Below, one piece after another: positions 1 to 10,325 of a stretch of 64,000 bases of DNA. The notes beneath the pieces were generated by a model, which did no database searches, was not told where the DNA came from, and saw only the letters and a program-made list of their open reading frames with translations. Both the position numbers and the translations under genes were made by a program. Origin of the DNA: Flavobacteriaceae bacterium (GTDB lineage Bacteria > Bacteroidota > Bacteroidia > Flavobacteriales > Flavobacteriaceae). Each line of letters opens with the position of its first letter. Within the stretch, counting starts at the first letter, position 1. The DNA lies in the NCBI GenBank assembly GCA_002707025.1, contig PALG01000033.1, positions 1-64,000 of the forward strand. The letters run 5' to 3'.

Positions 1-480
1 ACCCCGTGAGCGAGGCGTTTTCCACTTCCCCTTACGTAGTTTGCCAGCCTTTCATTTACCAAAAACCATAATGGGACGACGAACCCCGTGAGCAAGGCGT
101 TTTCCACTCACCTTAACGCAGTTTGATAGCCTCTTTACCAAAAACCATAATGGGACGACGAACCCCGTGAGCAAGGCGTTTTCCAATTCCTCTTACGCAG
201 TTTGATAGCCTCTTTACCAAAAACCATGATGGGAAGACGAACCCTGTGAGGGAGGCGTTTTCCACTTCCCTAACGTAGTTTGCTAGCCTTTCATTTACCG
301 ACATCGAAAAAGAAGGACGAACATCCTGTATGACGCATTTCCTATTTGTTCTGACTCAATAAACCGTTTTTTCAACTTCCCAAATCACAAGAAGGAATGC
401 GAACCTTGTGAGCAAGGCGTTTTCCAATTCCTCTTACGCAGTTTGCCAGCTTTTCAACTCCCGTATTGTAAAAAGGATGG
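1..480. repeat. Six diverged tandem copies of an ~80 bp non-coding repeat
   Basis: Copies begin near 1, 83, 162, 241, 321 and 403, giving a period of 79-82 bp. The best-conserved core reads roughly gtgagcaaggcgttttcc, followed about 15 bp later by an acg(c/t)agtttg(a/c)(t/c)agc segment and then accaaaaaccataatggg. Copies 2-4 are close to identical, while the fifth (from 321) is badly decayed. No spacers separate the copies and no protein-coding frame spans the array. Copy 1 is cut by the window edge, so the array may continue upstream. It lies just downstream of the sod terminator. I see no known function. Confidence 0.85.
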
Positions 481-512
481 CGCTAGTATTCCAAAGCTTT
501 CAAAAATCCCAT

Positions 513-540
513 AAAAAAACCCGCTTGTTTCAAGCGGGTT
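513..540 (-). terminator. Rho-independent terminator of sod
   Basis: A perfect 10 bp stem (518-527 with 531-540) encloses a 3 nt loop. On the minus strand it is followed by a run of T (513-519 on the plus strand is all A). It sits about 20 bp beyond the sod stop codon. Confidence 0.9.
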
Positions 541-560
541 CTAATTAAGTTTTGTATTTA

Positions 561-1169
561 TTATTTATTTGCTTCGTATCTTGAAGAAACTTCATCCCAG
601 TTAATTACATTGAAAAAAGCTTCCACGTAATCGGGTCTTCTGTTTTGGTAGTTTAAATAATAAGCGTGCTCCCAAACATCAATTCCTAAGATAGGCGTTC
701 CTCCACAGCCCACTCCAGGCATTAAAGGATTATCCTGATTGGGGGTTCCACATACATCCAATTTCCCCCCTTTGTGAACACACAACCAAGCCCATCCAGA
801 TCCAAATTGTGTTTTAGCAGCATTAGCGAACGTATCTTTAAACGAATCGAAGCTTCCAAAAGTATCATTGATGGCATCGGCCAATGCTCCTGAAGGAGTT
901 CCTCCTCCATTTGGAGACATCACACTCCAAAATAAGCTGTGATTGTAAAATCCGCCGCCATTATTTCGAACCGCTTTATTGTTCATGTCCAAATTATCAA
1001 GGATATCTTCAATAGATTTTCCTTCCATGGGGGTTCCTTCGATAGCATCGTTTAATTTACTGGTATATCCAGCATGGTGTTTTCCATGGTGAATTTCCAT
1101 GGTTTTCGCATCTATATGGGGCTCTAATGCATCTTTAGCATAAGGTAATGATGGTAACGTAAATGACAT
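561..1169 (-). CDS. sodA: Superoxide dismutase, Fe/Mn family (Mn-type signature)
   Basis: This cytoplasmic enzyme dismutates superoxide to O2 and H2O2. The 202 residues match the usual family length. The four metal ligands are visible: His27 in EIHHGKHH, His77 in FYNHSLFW, and Asp164 and His168 in the family signature DVWEHAYY. Residues near the active site (GGG at 71-73 and Gln145 in PNQDNPLM) follow the manganese pattern rather than the iron pattern, which carries its Gln near position 70. That makes Mn-type or cambialistic my inference. It is a single-gene unit with its own terminator and a probable promoter upstream. I see no signal peptide. Confidence 0.95.
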   Translation of the reverse strand: MSFTLPSLPYAKDALEPHIDAKTMEIHHGKHHAGYTSKLNDAIEGTPMEGKSIEDILDNLDMNNKAVRNNGGGFYNHSLFWSVMSPNGGGTPSGALADAINDTFGSFDSFKDTFANAAKTQFGSGWAWLCVHKGGKLDVCGTPNQDNPLMPGVGCGGTPILGIDVWEHAYYLNYQNRRPDYVEAFFNVINWDEVSSRYEANK

Positions 1170-1207
1170 ATTGTTTGTTTTAGTAGTTATTAAATCAATT
1201 AATTACC

Positions 1208-1215
1208 CAAATTTA
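1208..1215 (-). promoter_or_regulatory. Probable -7 promoter element of sod
   Basis: On the minus strand this reads TAAATTTG, matching the Bacteroidota -7 consensus TAnnTTTG. It lies 38 bp before the sod ATG. No TTG is found at the ideal 17-23 bp upstream, so only the -7 half is supported. Confidence 0.5.
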
Positions 1216-1318
1216 CATATAATCTTCAGCAAAGAATGTTATAAAATTTATAACTTTTTTATTAAGCCATAGAAAATCTTAATAGTATCTTTAAACTTTA
1301 CGGTTTAAATCTTCTTTT

Positions 1319-4300
1319 TTGGACAATTCATCTCCTTTCGTGGTTTACAATGCTTCTGCAGGTAGTGGTAAGACCTTTACCTTGGTCAAATCATTTCTTA
1401 TAAAGATGCTTGTTGGCCCCTATCCTGATTATTTCAAACATCTTTTGGCCATTACTTTTACCAATAAGGCAGTAGCGGAAATGAAATCGAGGATTCTAAA
1501 AGAGTTGGTGCTCCTTTCCCAAGCGCAAGAAGACACCAAAGACGACATGCTTCAACAGATTTTAAATGAAACATCCCTTTCGGTTTCAGAAATACAGCAA
1601 AAGGCCACTTTGACCCTTACCTACCTTTTAAATAACTACGCCCTTTTAAGTGTGGAAACCATAGACCATTTTAACCATAGATTACTGCGTACTTTTTCAC
1701 GGGACCTGCAATTGACCCATAACTTTGAAGTAAGTTTGGATGTTCCCTTGCTCCTTTCCGAAGCGGTAGACCAATTGGTTGAAAAAGCAGGGGAAGATCC
1801 TACTATTACCCCTTGGCTTTTGCAATTTGCCCTTCAAAAAACGGAAGAAGACAAATCTTGGGATATTACATTCGATTTAAACAAAGTGGCCCAACTCCTT
1901 ACACAGGAAAATGATGCCTTAGAATTGGAGAAGCTTCGTGGAAAGCCTTTATCCGATTTTGAAAAATTGAAAGAAAAATTGTTGCATGCCATTCGGCAAA
2001 GGGAAAAGGAAGCACAAAAACTTGGACAGGAAGTATGTTCACTCTTGGAGAGTCACCAGCTAGATCGGTCTCACTTTGTAAGGGGATCCCTTTTTGACTT
2101 TTTCCAAAGAATAGCAGAAGGCAACCTCACCATAAACGACGATCCTTCATGGTATCAAAAAATAGCGGAAAGAAAATTATACCCGGCAAGGGTTACTTCG
2201 GCTGAAGCAGCTATTATTGACACCCTTACCATTTCCCTTAAAGAAGCCTATGAAGCCATTAAGGAAAGGGTTTTTAGCAGTTATTTATACCAAAACATCT
2301 TGAAAAATCTCGTGCCGCTTGCCACGGTTCATATGGTAGACCAAGAACTGGCCGTAATTAAAGAAGCACAAAATGTGCTTCCCATTAGTGAATTCAATAA
2401 TTTAATCTATAAAGAAATTAAAGATCAGCCGGCTCCCTTTATTTATGAAAGATTGGGCGAACGGTACCATCATTTTTTCATGGATGAGTTTCAGGATACT
2501 TCCCTATTGCAATGGCAAAACATGATTCCCCTTATCGATAATTCATTGTCTCAGAGTGAAGCATCCCCCGGCACAAATAGTTTAATGATCGTAGGGGATG
2601 CCAAACAATCTATTTACCGTTGGCGGGGGGGGCTTCCAGAACAGTTCATTTCTTTGTTCACAGACAAAAACCCGTTTCCTTCCGTGGCCAAGGAAGTAGT
2701 CCACTTAGAAACAAATTATCGCAGTTGTGAAACCCTAGTGCAATTCAATAATGAGTTTTTCCGTTTTGCGGCTTCTTTCTTCGGAAACCCCCTGCATCGG
2801 GAACTGTATGAAAAGGGCAATACCCAGAAGCCTTTTAAATCGTGTGAAGGATATGTAGAATTAGATTTTATTGAAGCGGAAAACAAAGAAGAAAGTGTGG
2901 AAGCCTACACCCAAAAAAGCTTGGAAATTATACAGGAGTTGTTACAGCAAGGATACAAACAAAAAGATATTTGTGTCTTGACCCGAAAAAAGAAGGAAGG
3001 GATTGCTATTAGCGAGCTCCTTTCGGAACATCATATTTCGGTCATTTCAGAAGAGACCTTACTACTAAAAAGCGCTTCCAAGGTAAACTGTCTGGTGAAC
3101 CTTCTGAAATTACACTTAACCCCTAAAGATGAAGAAGTAAAATTACAAGTGCTGGACTTTCTGTACGATTATTTAGCCATTTCCGAAGACAAACACGACT
3201 TCTTTCGTGAGCAGGTTGGAAAACCTTTGGAGTTCTTATCGGAAAGCCTTCGGAAATACCAAATTGAACTACAATTTCAAGATTTGAACACCCTTACTTT
3301 GTTTGGGACTTTTGAATATTTTATTCACCAGCTGCATTTTTTTGACAATGATGCATTTCTCACCCAATTTATGGATTTGGTATTTCAGTTTTCTAAAAAA
3401 CCTATGAGTAGTAAATGGGATTTCTTAGACTATTGGGAGCTGCAGCAAGACAAGGCAAGCCTTGCCGTGAATAATTCGGTCGATGCCGTATCGATCATGA
3501 CCATTCACAAATCGAAAGGACTGGAATTTCCAGTAGTGGTGTTCCCCTTTGCCGAAGTTGCCCTTTATCGCGAACAAGATGCCAAGGCCTGGTTCCCTTA
3601 TCATGAAGAAGGGTTTGAGGAGTTACTGATAAATTTTAATAAGGAAGTAGAAAATTATGGTGCTACAGGCGCTGAAATGTTTCAGGAAAGGAGAAACACT
3701 TTGGAACTGGACAACCTAAATTTAATGTATGTGGCCTTTACCCGTGCAAAAGAAGCCTTGTATGTAGTAAGTAAGAAGGAAAAAGATAAAAAAAGTCCTA
3801 CTACCTATAGCGACTATTTGAAGCTTTATTTACAGCAGAAGGGTATTTGGCAAGAAACGATCCTGAAGTATTCCTTTGGCGAAAAACCTACATCCATCGA
3901 TCCTAAACCCACGCATACTGAAGAGGTATCCTTTCCTTATTTCAACTCATTGTTATCTCAGAATGTCGTGAAATTTGCCCGTAGTTTTGAAAGTATGGGA
4001 TTGGACCACCTTCAAGAATCCATTCAATTTGGAAACGAATTGCACGATCTTCTTTCCAAGATTGAGGTTTTTTCAGATATGGAAAAGATTTTAGGGGATT
4101 TTAAAGAGCAACATCCAAACTATGAGGCATCCCAGTGGGAGGCACTCCAAAAGATGCTCTTGGAAATGATGGACCATCCCTTGTTAAGCCCTTTGTTTTC
4201 GGGAGAAGACAAGGTGCTGAACGAAAGGGATATCATTTCGAAGGAAGGGGTGCTTCGTCCAGATAGGATCAATATTCACAGCAATAATTCCATTACTATT

Positions 4301-4447
4301 GTAGATTATAAAACCGGGGTACAAGAAGCCCACCATATACTTCAATTAAATCGATATGCTACGGTGCTTTCTGAAATGGGCTTTTCCATAAAAGAGCAGC
4401 TTATAGTTTACCTTAATCCAGATGGAATTGTCATAAATAAAGCCTAA
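1319..4447 (+). CDS. UvrD/RecB-type helicase-nuclease, AddA-like
   Basis: This is a superfamily 1 helicase fused to a C-terminal RecB-like nuclease, expected to process double-strand breaks for recombination. The motifs appear in order: Walker [10 protein letters not shown] near residues 13-21, motif II DEFQDT near 389, [27 protein letters not shown] near 728, and [11 protein letters not shown]. The PD-(D/E)XK nuclease follows, with LRPDRIN near 979 and VDYKTG near 995. The first internal ATG lies after Walker A, so an upstream non-ATG start is needed. TTG at 1319 is the best candidate. The probable AddB partner is at 7259, two genes away, an unusual separation for a pair that is normally adjacent. 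At 1042 residues it is close to other Bacteroidota AddA-like proteins. Confidence 0.9.
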   Translation: MDNSSPFVVYNASAGSGKTFTLVKSFLIKMLVGPYPDYFKHLLAITFTNKAVAEMKSRILKELVLLSQAQEDTKDDMLQQILNETSLSVSEIQQKATLTLTYLLNNYALLSVETIDHFNHRLLRTFSRDLQLTHNFEVSLDVPLLLSEAVDQLVEKAGEDPTITPWLLQFALQKTEEDKSWDITFDLNKVAQLLTQENDALELEKLRGKPLSDFEKLKEKLLHAIRQREKEAQKLGQEVCSLLESHQLDRSHFVRGSLFDFFQRIAEGNLTINDDPSWYQKIAERKLYPARVTSAEAAIIDTLTISLKEAYEAIKERVFSSYLYQNILKNLVPLATVHMVDQELAVIKEAQNVLPISEFNNLIYKEIKDQPAPFIYERLGERYHHFFMDEFQDTSLLQWQNMIPLIDNSLSQSEASPGTNSLMIVGDAKQSIYRWRGGLPEQFISLFTDKNPFPSVAKEVVHLETNYRSCETLVQFNNEFFRFAASFFGNPLHRELYEKGNTQKPFKSCEGYVELDFIEAENKEESVEAYTQKSLEIIQELLQQGYKQKDICVLTRKKKEGIAISELLSEHHISVISEETLLLKSASKVNCLVNLLKLHLTPKDEEVKLQVLDFLYDYLAISEDKHDFFREQVGKPLEFLSESLRKYQIELQFQDLNTLTLFGTFEYFIHQLHFFDNDAFLTQFMDLVFQFSKKPMSSKWDFLDYWELQQDKASLAVNNSVDAVSIMTIHKSKGLEFPVVVFPFAEVALYREQDAKAWFPYHEEGFEELLINFNKEVENYGATGAEMFQERRNTLELDNLNLMYVAFTRAKEALYVVSKKEKDKKSPTTYSDYLKLYLQQKGIWQETILKYSFGEKPTSIDPKPTHTEEVSFPYFNSLLSQNVVKFARSFESMGLDHLQESIQFGNELHDLLSKIEVFSDMEKILGDFKEQHPNYEASQWEALQKMLLEMMDHPLLSPLFSGEDKVLNERDIISKEGVLRPDRINIHSNNSITIVDYKTGVQEAHHILQLNRYATVLSEMGFSIKEQLIVYLNPDGIVINKA

Positions 4448-4473
4448 ATTTGACCTTAAAATTACCTGAGACT

Positions 4474-5664
4474 ATGTACGGAAAAATAAAGGAACATTTA
4501 CAAAAAGAACTTCAAGAAATTAAAGACAATGGGCTCTATAAAAAAGAGCGTATCATTACCTCTCCACAAGATGCGGTGATTAAAATTTCGACGGGAGAGG
4601 AGGTCATTAATTTTTGCGCAAATAATTATTTAGGACTATCCTCCCACCCCGATGTTATCCAAGCGGCAAAAGACACCTTGGATACCCATGGCTTTGGAAT
4701 GTCTTCGGTACGGTTTATTTGTGGAACCCAGGACATCCATAAAGAATTGGAAGAAAAAATTGCCCATTTTTATCAAACGGAAGACACGATTTTATACGCT
4801 GCAGCCTTTGATGCCAATGGAGGTGTTTTTGAACCCTTGCTAGGGCCCGAAGATGCCATTATTTCAGACTCATTAAACCACGCTTCCATTATTGATGGGG
4901 TACGCCTCTGTAAAGCCGCACGGTACCGCTATGAGAATAGCAACATGGAAGATTTGGAAAAGCAGCTCATTGAAGCTAATAAAAACAACTCCCGATTTAA
5001 AATTATTGTTACCGATGGCGTATTCTCCATGGATGGTTTGGTCGCGCCTTTAGACAAAATTTGTGATCTCGCCGAAAAATATGATGCCTTAGTTATGATT
5101 GACGAATGTCATGCTGCTGGATTTATTGGCGATACCGGTAGGGGTACTCTAGAAGAGAAAGGGGTCATGGGAAGAATTGACATCATTACTGGAACCCTTG
5201 GAAAAGCCCTTGGAGGGGCTATGGGGGGCTACACCACTGGAAAGAAGGAAATTATTGAAATGCTTCGGCAAAGATCGCGTCCTTATTTATTTTCCAATTC
5301 CTTGGCTCCTGCTATTGTAGGCGCTTCCATTAAGGTGTTCGATATGTTGGAGAACGACACCCAATTACGGGATAAATTAGCCGATAATACCGAGTATTTT
5401 AAAAAAGGAATGAAAGCGGCAGGGTTCGATATCATTGATGGAGATTCCGCTATTGTCCCAGTAATGCTCTACGATGCCCAGCTTGCACAAACCATGGCCG
5501 ATATGCTTTTGGAAGAAGGAATCTATGTGATTGGTTTCTTTTATCCTGTAGTTCCCAAGGGAAAAGCAAGGATTCGCGTACAACTTTCTGCCGCCCATTC
5601 CAGAGAACATTTAGATCGTGCCATTCAAGCATTTACAAAAGTTAAAAACAAGTTGGGCATCTAA
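4474..5664 (+). CDS. kbl: Glycine C-acetyltransferase (2-amino-3-ketobutyrate CoA ligase)
   Basis: This PLP enzyme converts 2-amino-3-oxobutyrate plus CoA to glycine and acetyl-CoA in threonine breakdown. The PLP-binding lysine is Lys244 in [13 protein letters not shown], the same number as in the E. coli enzyme when translation starts at the ATG at 4474. That gives 396 residues, the family norm, so I prefer it over the TTG at 4450, which would add eight residues. Other family motifs are the DECHAAGF segment and the GRGTLEE stretch. The partner threonine dehydrogenase (tdh) is not next to it. It begins 26 bp after the AddA-like gene and may be co-transcribed with it. Confidence 0.93.
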   Translation: MYGKIKEHLQKELQEIKDNGLYKKERIITSPQDAVIKISTGEEVINFCANNYLGLSSHPDVIQAAKDTLDTHGFGMSSVRFICGTQDIHKELEEKIAHFYQTEDTILYAAAFDANGGVFEPLLGPEDAIISDSLNHASIIDGVRLCKAARYRYENSNMEDLEKQLIEANKNNSRFKIIVTDGVFSMDGLVAPLDKICDLAEKYDALVMIDECHAAGFIGDTGRGTLEEKGVMGRIDIITGTLGKALGGAMGGYTTGKKEIIEMLRQRSRPYLFSNSLAPAIVGASIKVFDMLENDTQLRDKLADNTEYFKKGMKAAGFDIIDGDSAIVPVMLYDAQLAQTMADMLLEEGIYVIGFFYPVVPKGKARIRVQLSAAHSREHLDRAIQAFTKVKNKLGI

Positions 5665-5728
5665 GCATACACAACATATTTTATAGTATTTTAAAGTCAG
5701 ATTTATAAAATTTTTAATAGATTTGCTT

Positions 5729-5758
5729 TTGTTAATAAAATTTAACAACTTACTTTTG
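5729..5758 (+). promoter_or_regulatory. Strong Bacteroidota-type promoter of the OmpA/TSP3 gene
   Basis: The sequence shows TTG (5729-5731), a 19 bp spacer, and TACTTTTG (5751-5758), a full match to the Bacteroidota -33/-7 consensus TTG-N17-23-TAnnTTTG. The start codon is 34 bp further on. This is the best complete promoter in the window, which fits an abundant outer-membrane protein. Confidence 0.8.
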
Positions 5759-5792
5759 CTCTATTAACACTTAAAAAATTAAACAATCGAAT

Positions 5793-7193
5793 ATGAAACA
5801 TCTTAAAAGTATTTTCGCTGCTGCTTTATTACTTTGCGTTATTGGAGTAGCAAATGCGCAAGACGAAAACAATCCCTGGTACATAGAGGCAGGTGTCAAT
5901 GCTGTTGATTTCTTTCCTGTAGGTACTACTGACGATGGTAGAGGTATTCACGGCGTATCTAACGTTGTAAGTAACCAAAGTGAACTTTTTGACGAGTTCT
6001 TTAACGCAAACGACCATTGGAATATCTTACCTTCTGTATCAAGAATTCACGTAGCTAGATATTTAGGAAGCAACTTTACTTTTGGTGCGACTGGAACTAT
6101 CAATAAAATTGATAAGTTTGGTGATGCTAGAGTAAATGACCTTACTTACTACGGAGCAGATGGAGAGATTAAATATAGCTTAAGAAGCCTTTTCGGAAAT
6201 GGATTTATTGATCCATCTCTTGGTATTGGTGGTGGTTATACTTGGGTAGATGATATTGGTTTTGGAACTGGTAACGCTTTAGTAGGAATCAAATTTTGGT
6301 TAGGTAAAAACCTTTCTTTAGGTTTCCAATCTACTTACAAGCATGCTTTCCAAGAAGACTACGGTGTAAGACACTTCCAACACTCAGCAGGTATCGGTTT
6401 CAAATTCGGTGGAAAAGATACAGACGGAGATGGAATCTACGACAACGAAGACGAATGTCCAGAGACTCCTGGTCTTCCTGAATTCAACGGTTGTCCAGAT
6501 TCTGACGGCGACGGAATTGAAGATAGAAATGACGCCTGTCCAAACACTCCTGGTGTACCAGAATTCAACGGATGTCCTGATACAGACGGCGACGGAATTG
6601 CAGACCCACAAGATGCATGTCCTACAGTACCTGGCATCGCTGCAATGAATGGTTGTCCAGATGCAGATGGTGATGGTATCACTGACGCAGAAGATGGATG
6701 TCCTAACGAAGCTGGACCAAAAGCTAACAACGGTTGTCCTTACCAAGATCGTGACAACGATGGTGTTTTAGATAAAGACGATCAGTGTCCAGATGTTCCT
6801 GGAACTGTTGCTAACAATGGTTGTCCAGAAGTAACTATCGAAGTTATCAACCAATTAAACGAGTATTCTAAGACCATCTTGTTCGATACTGCTAAAGCAT
6901 CTATCCGTGAAGAGTCTTACGCAGTACTTCAAAACATCGTTGATATCATGAAAGAATATCCAAATACTTCTTTCGTAATTGAAGGTCACACAGATAGCAG
7001 AGGTAGTGATTCACTTAACCAAAGACTTTCTGATGAGAGAGCAGCTTCTGTAAAGAATTACTTGACTACTATAGGAATGGATGCTAGCCGCTTATCTTCT
7101 ATTGGATACGGTGAAACTAGACCTATCGCAACAAACAACACTGCTGCAGGTAGACAACAAAACAGACGTGTAGAAATTTCTTTGAAAAAGTAA
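5793..7193 (+). CDS. OmpA-family outer membrane protein with thrombospondin type 3 repeats
   Basis: This is a structural envelope protein that tethers the outer membrane to peptidoglycan. It has a Sec signal peptide with cleavage after Ala22 (GVANA-QDE), a probable eight-stranded beta barrel to about residue 205, and a calcium-binding linker at about 208-346. The linker carries repeated D-x-DGDGI-x-D units, each ending in a GCP motif. The C-terminal OmpA domain contains EGHTDSRG and ends in [10 protein letters not shown], the peptidoglycan-binding part. Codon choice differs from neighbouring genes (more AAC, TTC and GGT), as expected for a highly expressed gene, and it has its own consensus promoter and terminator. 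The repeats also make the DNA repetitive at 6415-6830. Confidence 0.95.
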   Translation: MKHLKSIFAAALLLCVIGVANAQDENNPWYIEAGVNAVDFFPVGTTDDGRGIHGVSNVVSNQSELFDEFFNANDHWNILPSVSRIHVARYLGSNFTFGATGTINKIDKFGDARVNDLTYYGADGEIKYSLRSLFGNGFIDPSLGIGGGYTWVDDIGFGTGNALVGIKFWLGKNLSLGFQSTYKHAFQEDYGVRHFQHSAGIGFKFGGKDTDGDGIYDNEDECPETPGLPEFNGCPDSDGDGIEDRNDACPNTPGVPEFNGCPDTDGDGIADPQDACPTVPGIAAMNGCPDADGDGITDAEDGCPNEAGPKANNGCPYQDRDNDGVLDKDDQCPDVPGTVANNGCPEVTIEVINQLNEYSKTILFDTAKASIREESYAVLQNIVDIMKEYPNTSFVIEGHTDSRGSDSLNQRLSDERAASVKNYLTTIGMDASRLSSIGYGETRPIATNNTAAGRQQNRRVEISLKK

Positions 7194-7218
7194 TTTCAAA
7201 GAATTAAAATATCTTTTG

Positions 7219-7249
7219 AAAAACGCCTCTCTTCAGAGGCGTTTTTTTA
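7219..7249 (+). terminator. Rho-independent terminator of the OmpA/TSP3 gene
   Basis: A 12 bp stem with a CTTC tetraloop (aacgcctct paired to agaggcgtt, plus flanking A-T pairs) is followed by a run of T. It lies 26 bp after the stop codon and ends 10 bp before the next start codon. Confidence 0.93.
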
Positions 7250-7258
7250 TTTTTAAGA

Positions 7259-9970
7259 ATGGAATCATTTCTTCAGGAGACCGTTAAAAAACTTCTTCAA
7301 TCAAAATACAATCTGTCTGATTGTACCATTATCCTTCCCAGTAAAAGAGCAGGAGGTTTCTTGAAAAGGATCCTTTCCGAACATTCAGAAAAAAGCTTTT
7401 TTGCACCAAAAATCATTAGTATTGAAGAGTTTATTGAAGAAATTTCCGGGCTGCAAATTATGGCCCCTACCGCTCTCCTTATTGAAAGCTATAAAGTATA
7501 TGTACAACAACATGATGAAAATTTTGAAGAATATCTTTCCTGGGCAAATACCTTACTCAATGACTTTAGTGAAATAGACCGATACCTTGTTCCAGAGCAA
7601 TCATTTTTTGATTATTTATCCAGTATAAAAGTACTGGAAAAGTGGGGCGTAAAAGATCAGCCTTCAGACTTGGTAAAAAACTATTTAAAATTCTGGGGTT
7701 CCTTATATAATTTCTATAGCGAATTAAATGAAGTTCTCTCCTCCAAGCAGTATGGATATCAAGGCATGGTCTATCGAAAGGCCGCAGAGGACATTGAACA
7801 TTATATAGCTCATACGGGCAGTACACCTCATCTCTTTATAGGTTTTAATGCTTTAAATACGGCAGAACAGACCATTATCCAAGAGTTACTGGAAAACGGG
7901 CTGGCAGAAGTGTTCTGGGATATGGATCCCTATTTTGTGGCAGACCCGCAACATAGTGTCTCCCTTTTTTTTAGAAGGTATATGAAAGATTGGAAATACT
8001 ACCAACAAAATGGGCTTCCAACACTTTCTTCAAAATATTCAGAAGCTAAGGATTTTACCTATATCAACACGCAAAGCGATCTAGAACAAGTAAAGTACGT
8101 AGGAAATTTATTGAAATCCTTCTCCGAAGAAACCCTTCAAAAAACTGCTATCGTGTTGGCGGAGGAAAACCTCTTAATCCCCCTACTGTATTCCCTTCCG
8201 AAAAATGTGAACCGTGTAAATGTAACTATGGGATACCCTATACAAAAGGCTTCCCTGGTTACCTTAATTCAGGATTTAATTCAGTTTCAGTTAAAACCCA
8301 CTGGAACGCTCTATTATAAAACAGTCCAGAAGATATTGAATAATGCGAGCCTCCAGTTTTTGGTGCCAGAGAGTGCCGCTTTACTGCAGTACATTTCAGA
8401 AAACAATAAAACTTATATATCCTTTGAGGAACTTTTGGAAATTCCTTCCGGAGCAAATCCTAAAGTTATAGCATATTGCTTCAAAAGCTGGGAGGGAAAT
8501 ACTGCCGAAGCACTCCATGCGATACGCTCCCTACTGAATTTAGTACAACAATCCAAAGCCCTTCATCCTTTTGAAAAACAAATTGCTTTAAAAGTAGCTG
8601 CCCTCTTCAACGAGATTGACAAAATCATGCTAGAGAACGGCTTTCAAAAAATGAGTACGCTTAAAAGTCTTTTAGAGGAATTGATTGTCACAGAAACCTT
8701 AGATTTTGAAGGCGATGCCTATCAAGGTTTACAAATAATGGGCGTGTTGGAGACCCGTGTACTGGACTTTGAGCATTTAATCATGCTTTCCGTGAATGAA
8801 GGCACCCTTCCTTCGGGCAAAAGCAATGCTTCCTATATTACCTATGATCTAAAAAAACAGTTTCAGCTTCCTATGCATACCGAAAAGGATGCCGTGTATG
8901 CTTTCCATTTTTTTAGATTGCTACAACGCACCCAAAAAGCCTACTTCAGTTTTAATACAGCTTCAAATGGTTTAAACTCTGGGGAAATGAGTCGGTTTTT
9001 ATTGCAATTGGAAATTCAAAAACATCCGAATCACCATTTGGAACACATCAGTCTTTCCCAGAATATTTCGATGGAAGAAAAACCCTTAAAAACCGTTCCC
9101 AAAAATGAAGCATTACTAAAGCGCTTACAGGAGATTGCTAAAAAAGGATTCTCCCCTTCTGCATTAACCAGCTATATTAGAAACCCTATAGACTTTTATT
9201 ACGATAGGGTTCTTCGAATTAAAGAACTGGAAGAGGTAGAAGAAACCGTAGCCTATAATACTTTGGGTACCATTGTACATGAAACCCTGGAAGAAATTTA
9301 CCATCCTTTTCTGAAAAGAGCGCTTTCGAAAGACCTGTTAAAAGAAGGCCTAAAGAAAATTCCTGAAGTGGTGGATTTAAAATTTAAAGAGTATTATAAA
9401 TTGGGGGATTATACCAAAGGGAAAAACTTGATCATCTTTGAAGTAGCCAAAAAATATGTAGAACATTTAATGCTTTGGGACCTAAAAGCGTTAGAAACGG
9501 GAAATCGAATTGAAATTATTGCCTTGGAAAAAAGTCTGGAAGTTCCTTTTTCTCAAACCTCCCTATCGTTCCCAGTGGTTTTAAAAGGAACTGTAGATCG
9601 AATTGATCGTTACAATGGGCAATTGCGGATTATAGATTATAAAACGGGAAGTGTAAAACAAAACGAACTGGATTTGGTGGATTGGGATCCTCTTTTAGAA
9701 GACTATAAATACGCAAAAGCTTTTCAAGTGATGTTATATGCTTATATGCTTTATAAAGAGAATGGTACCCTAGGAATGGAAGCTGGGATCATCTCCTTCA
9801 AAAATCTTAAAAACGGCTTTATGAATTTTGGAATCAAAGAAAGCGCCCGTGCCCGAAAAAAGGAAGCTGTTATCACAGAAGAAATATTGAAAACTTTTGA
9901 AGTAAAGCTCGTTCAAATTATCGAGGAAATTTGTAATCCTTCAAAAGCCTTTATAGAAAAGATTCTGTAA
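7259..9970 (+). CDS. PD-(D/E)XK nuclease family protein, AddB-like
   Basis: This is the likely second subunit of an AddAB-type break-processing enzyme. It has an inactivated helicase-like N-terminal half (PSKRAGGFLKRIL near residue 30, without a proper Walker A) and a C-terminal RecB-like nuclease. The nuclease shows FSPSALTSYIRNP, LGTIVHETLEEIY, GTVDRIDRYNG, IIDYKTGS and QVMLYAYML in the right order. The iron-sulfur cysteines of Bacillus AddB are not evident. At 903 residues it fits Bacteroidota homologues. It starts 10 bp after the OmpA terminator, so its promoter is either inside that region or it depends on readthrough. The AddA-like partner ends at 4447. Confidence 0.87.
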   Translation: MESFLQETVKKLLQSKYNLSDCTIILPSKRAGGFLKRILSEHSEKSFFAPKIISIEEFIEEISGLQIMAPTALLIESYKVYVQQHDENFEEYLSWANTLLNDFSEIDRYLVPEQSFFDYLSSIKVLEKWGVKDQPSDLVKNYLKFWGSLYNFYSELNEVLSSKQYGYQGMVYRKAAEDIEHYIAHTGSTPHLFIGFNALNTAEQTIIQELLENGLAEVFWDMDPYFVADPQHSVSLFFRRYMKDWKYYQQNGLPTLSSKYSEAKDFTYINTQSDLEQVKYVGNLLKSFSEETLQKTAIVLAEENLLIPLLYSLPKNVNRVNVTMGYPIQKASLVTLIQDLIQFQLKPTGTLYYKTVQKILNNASLQFLVPESAALLQYISENNKTYISFEELLEIPSGANPKVIAYCFKSWEGNTAEALHAIRSLLNLVQQSKALHPFEKQIALKVAALFNEIDKIMLENGFQKMSTLKSLLEELIVTETLDFEGDAYQGLQIMGVLETRVLDFEHLIMLSVNEGTLPSGKSNASYITYDLKKQFQLPMHTEKDAVYAFHFFRLLQRTQKAYFSFNTASNGLNSGEMSRFLLQLEIQKHPNHHLEHISLSQNISMEEKPLKTVPKNEALLKRLQEIAKKGFSPSALTSYIRNPIDFYYDRVLRIKELEEVEETVAYNTLGTIVHETLEEIYHPFLKRALSKDLLKEGLKKIPEVVDLKFKEYYKLGDYTKGKNLIIFEVAKKYVEHLMLWDLKALETGNRIEIIALEKSLEVPFSQTSLSFPVVLKGTVDRIDRYNGQLRIIDYKTGSVKQNELDLVDWDPLLEDYKYAKAFQVMLYAYMLYKENGTLGMEAGIISFKNLKNGFMNFGIKESARARKKEAVITEEILKTFEVKLVQIIEEICNPSKAFIEKIL

Positions 9971-10172
9971 AACTCAAAAAACAAACCGCCCCAGATATTA
10001 CCCTTTTTTAACTCCCCAATTAATCTCAGTTAATAATAACGGGACGGTTTTAATTGATAGGGTAAAGATGCGATGTCTTTTTGGAAGTTTCAAACGGTGC
10101 TGGTTTCTATTTATAAATTGAAAGTGAATATTTATGAATTGAGGTTCCCTAAATCAAAATATTCGAATAAAT

Positions 10173-10212
10173 AAAAAAGGCTCTCAAAAGCCGAAACTCT
10201 TTGAAGCCTTTC
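10173..10212 (-). terminator. Probable terminator downstream of tRNA-Ala
   Basis: On the minus strand, AAAGGCT...CAAAG pairs with CTTTTG...AGCCTTT and is followed by six T. It lies 10-50 bp beyond the tRNA 3' end. Confidence 0.8.
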
Positions 10213-10221
10213 TATACTTGG

Positions 10222-10295
10222 TGGAGAAGATGGGACTCGAACCCACGACCTCTTGACTGCCAGTCAAGCGCTCTAGCCAGCTGAGCTACATCCCC
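10222..10295 (-). tRNA. tRNA-Ala (anticodon GGC)
   Basis: The 74 nt minus-strand sequence folds as a cloverleaf. The D-arm region is TAGCTCAGCTGG, the anticodon stem is CTTGA/TCAAG around loop CTGGCAG (anticodon GGC), and the T arm is GTGGG-TTCGAGT-CCCAT. The acceptor stem contains the G3-U70 wobble pair that identifies alanine tRNAs. CCA is not encoded in the gene (A73 is followed by CC then A). Confidence 0.95.
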
Positions 10296-10325
10296 AGGAT
10301 AGAGTGCGAAAATAATCAAAAAAAA

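Noticed and set aside
113-304. A 63-residue protein on the minus strand across the repeats
   Set aside because: The frame is interrupted outside one part of the array and its sequence only reflects the DNA repeat.
1-480. A CRISPR array
   Set aside because: The repeat unit is ~80 bp and there are no unique spacers between copies; copies run directly into each other.
6384-6746. Antisense frames inside the OmpA repeats
   Set aside because: They arise from the repetitive calcium-loop codons and lack any gene signal.
9983-10050. A terminator of the AddB-like gene
   Set aside because: The pairing (aaaccgcccc with gggacggttt) is separated by about 48 nt and has a mismatch and no T run, so it is too weak to list.
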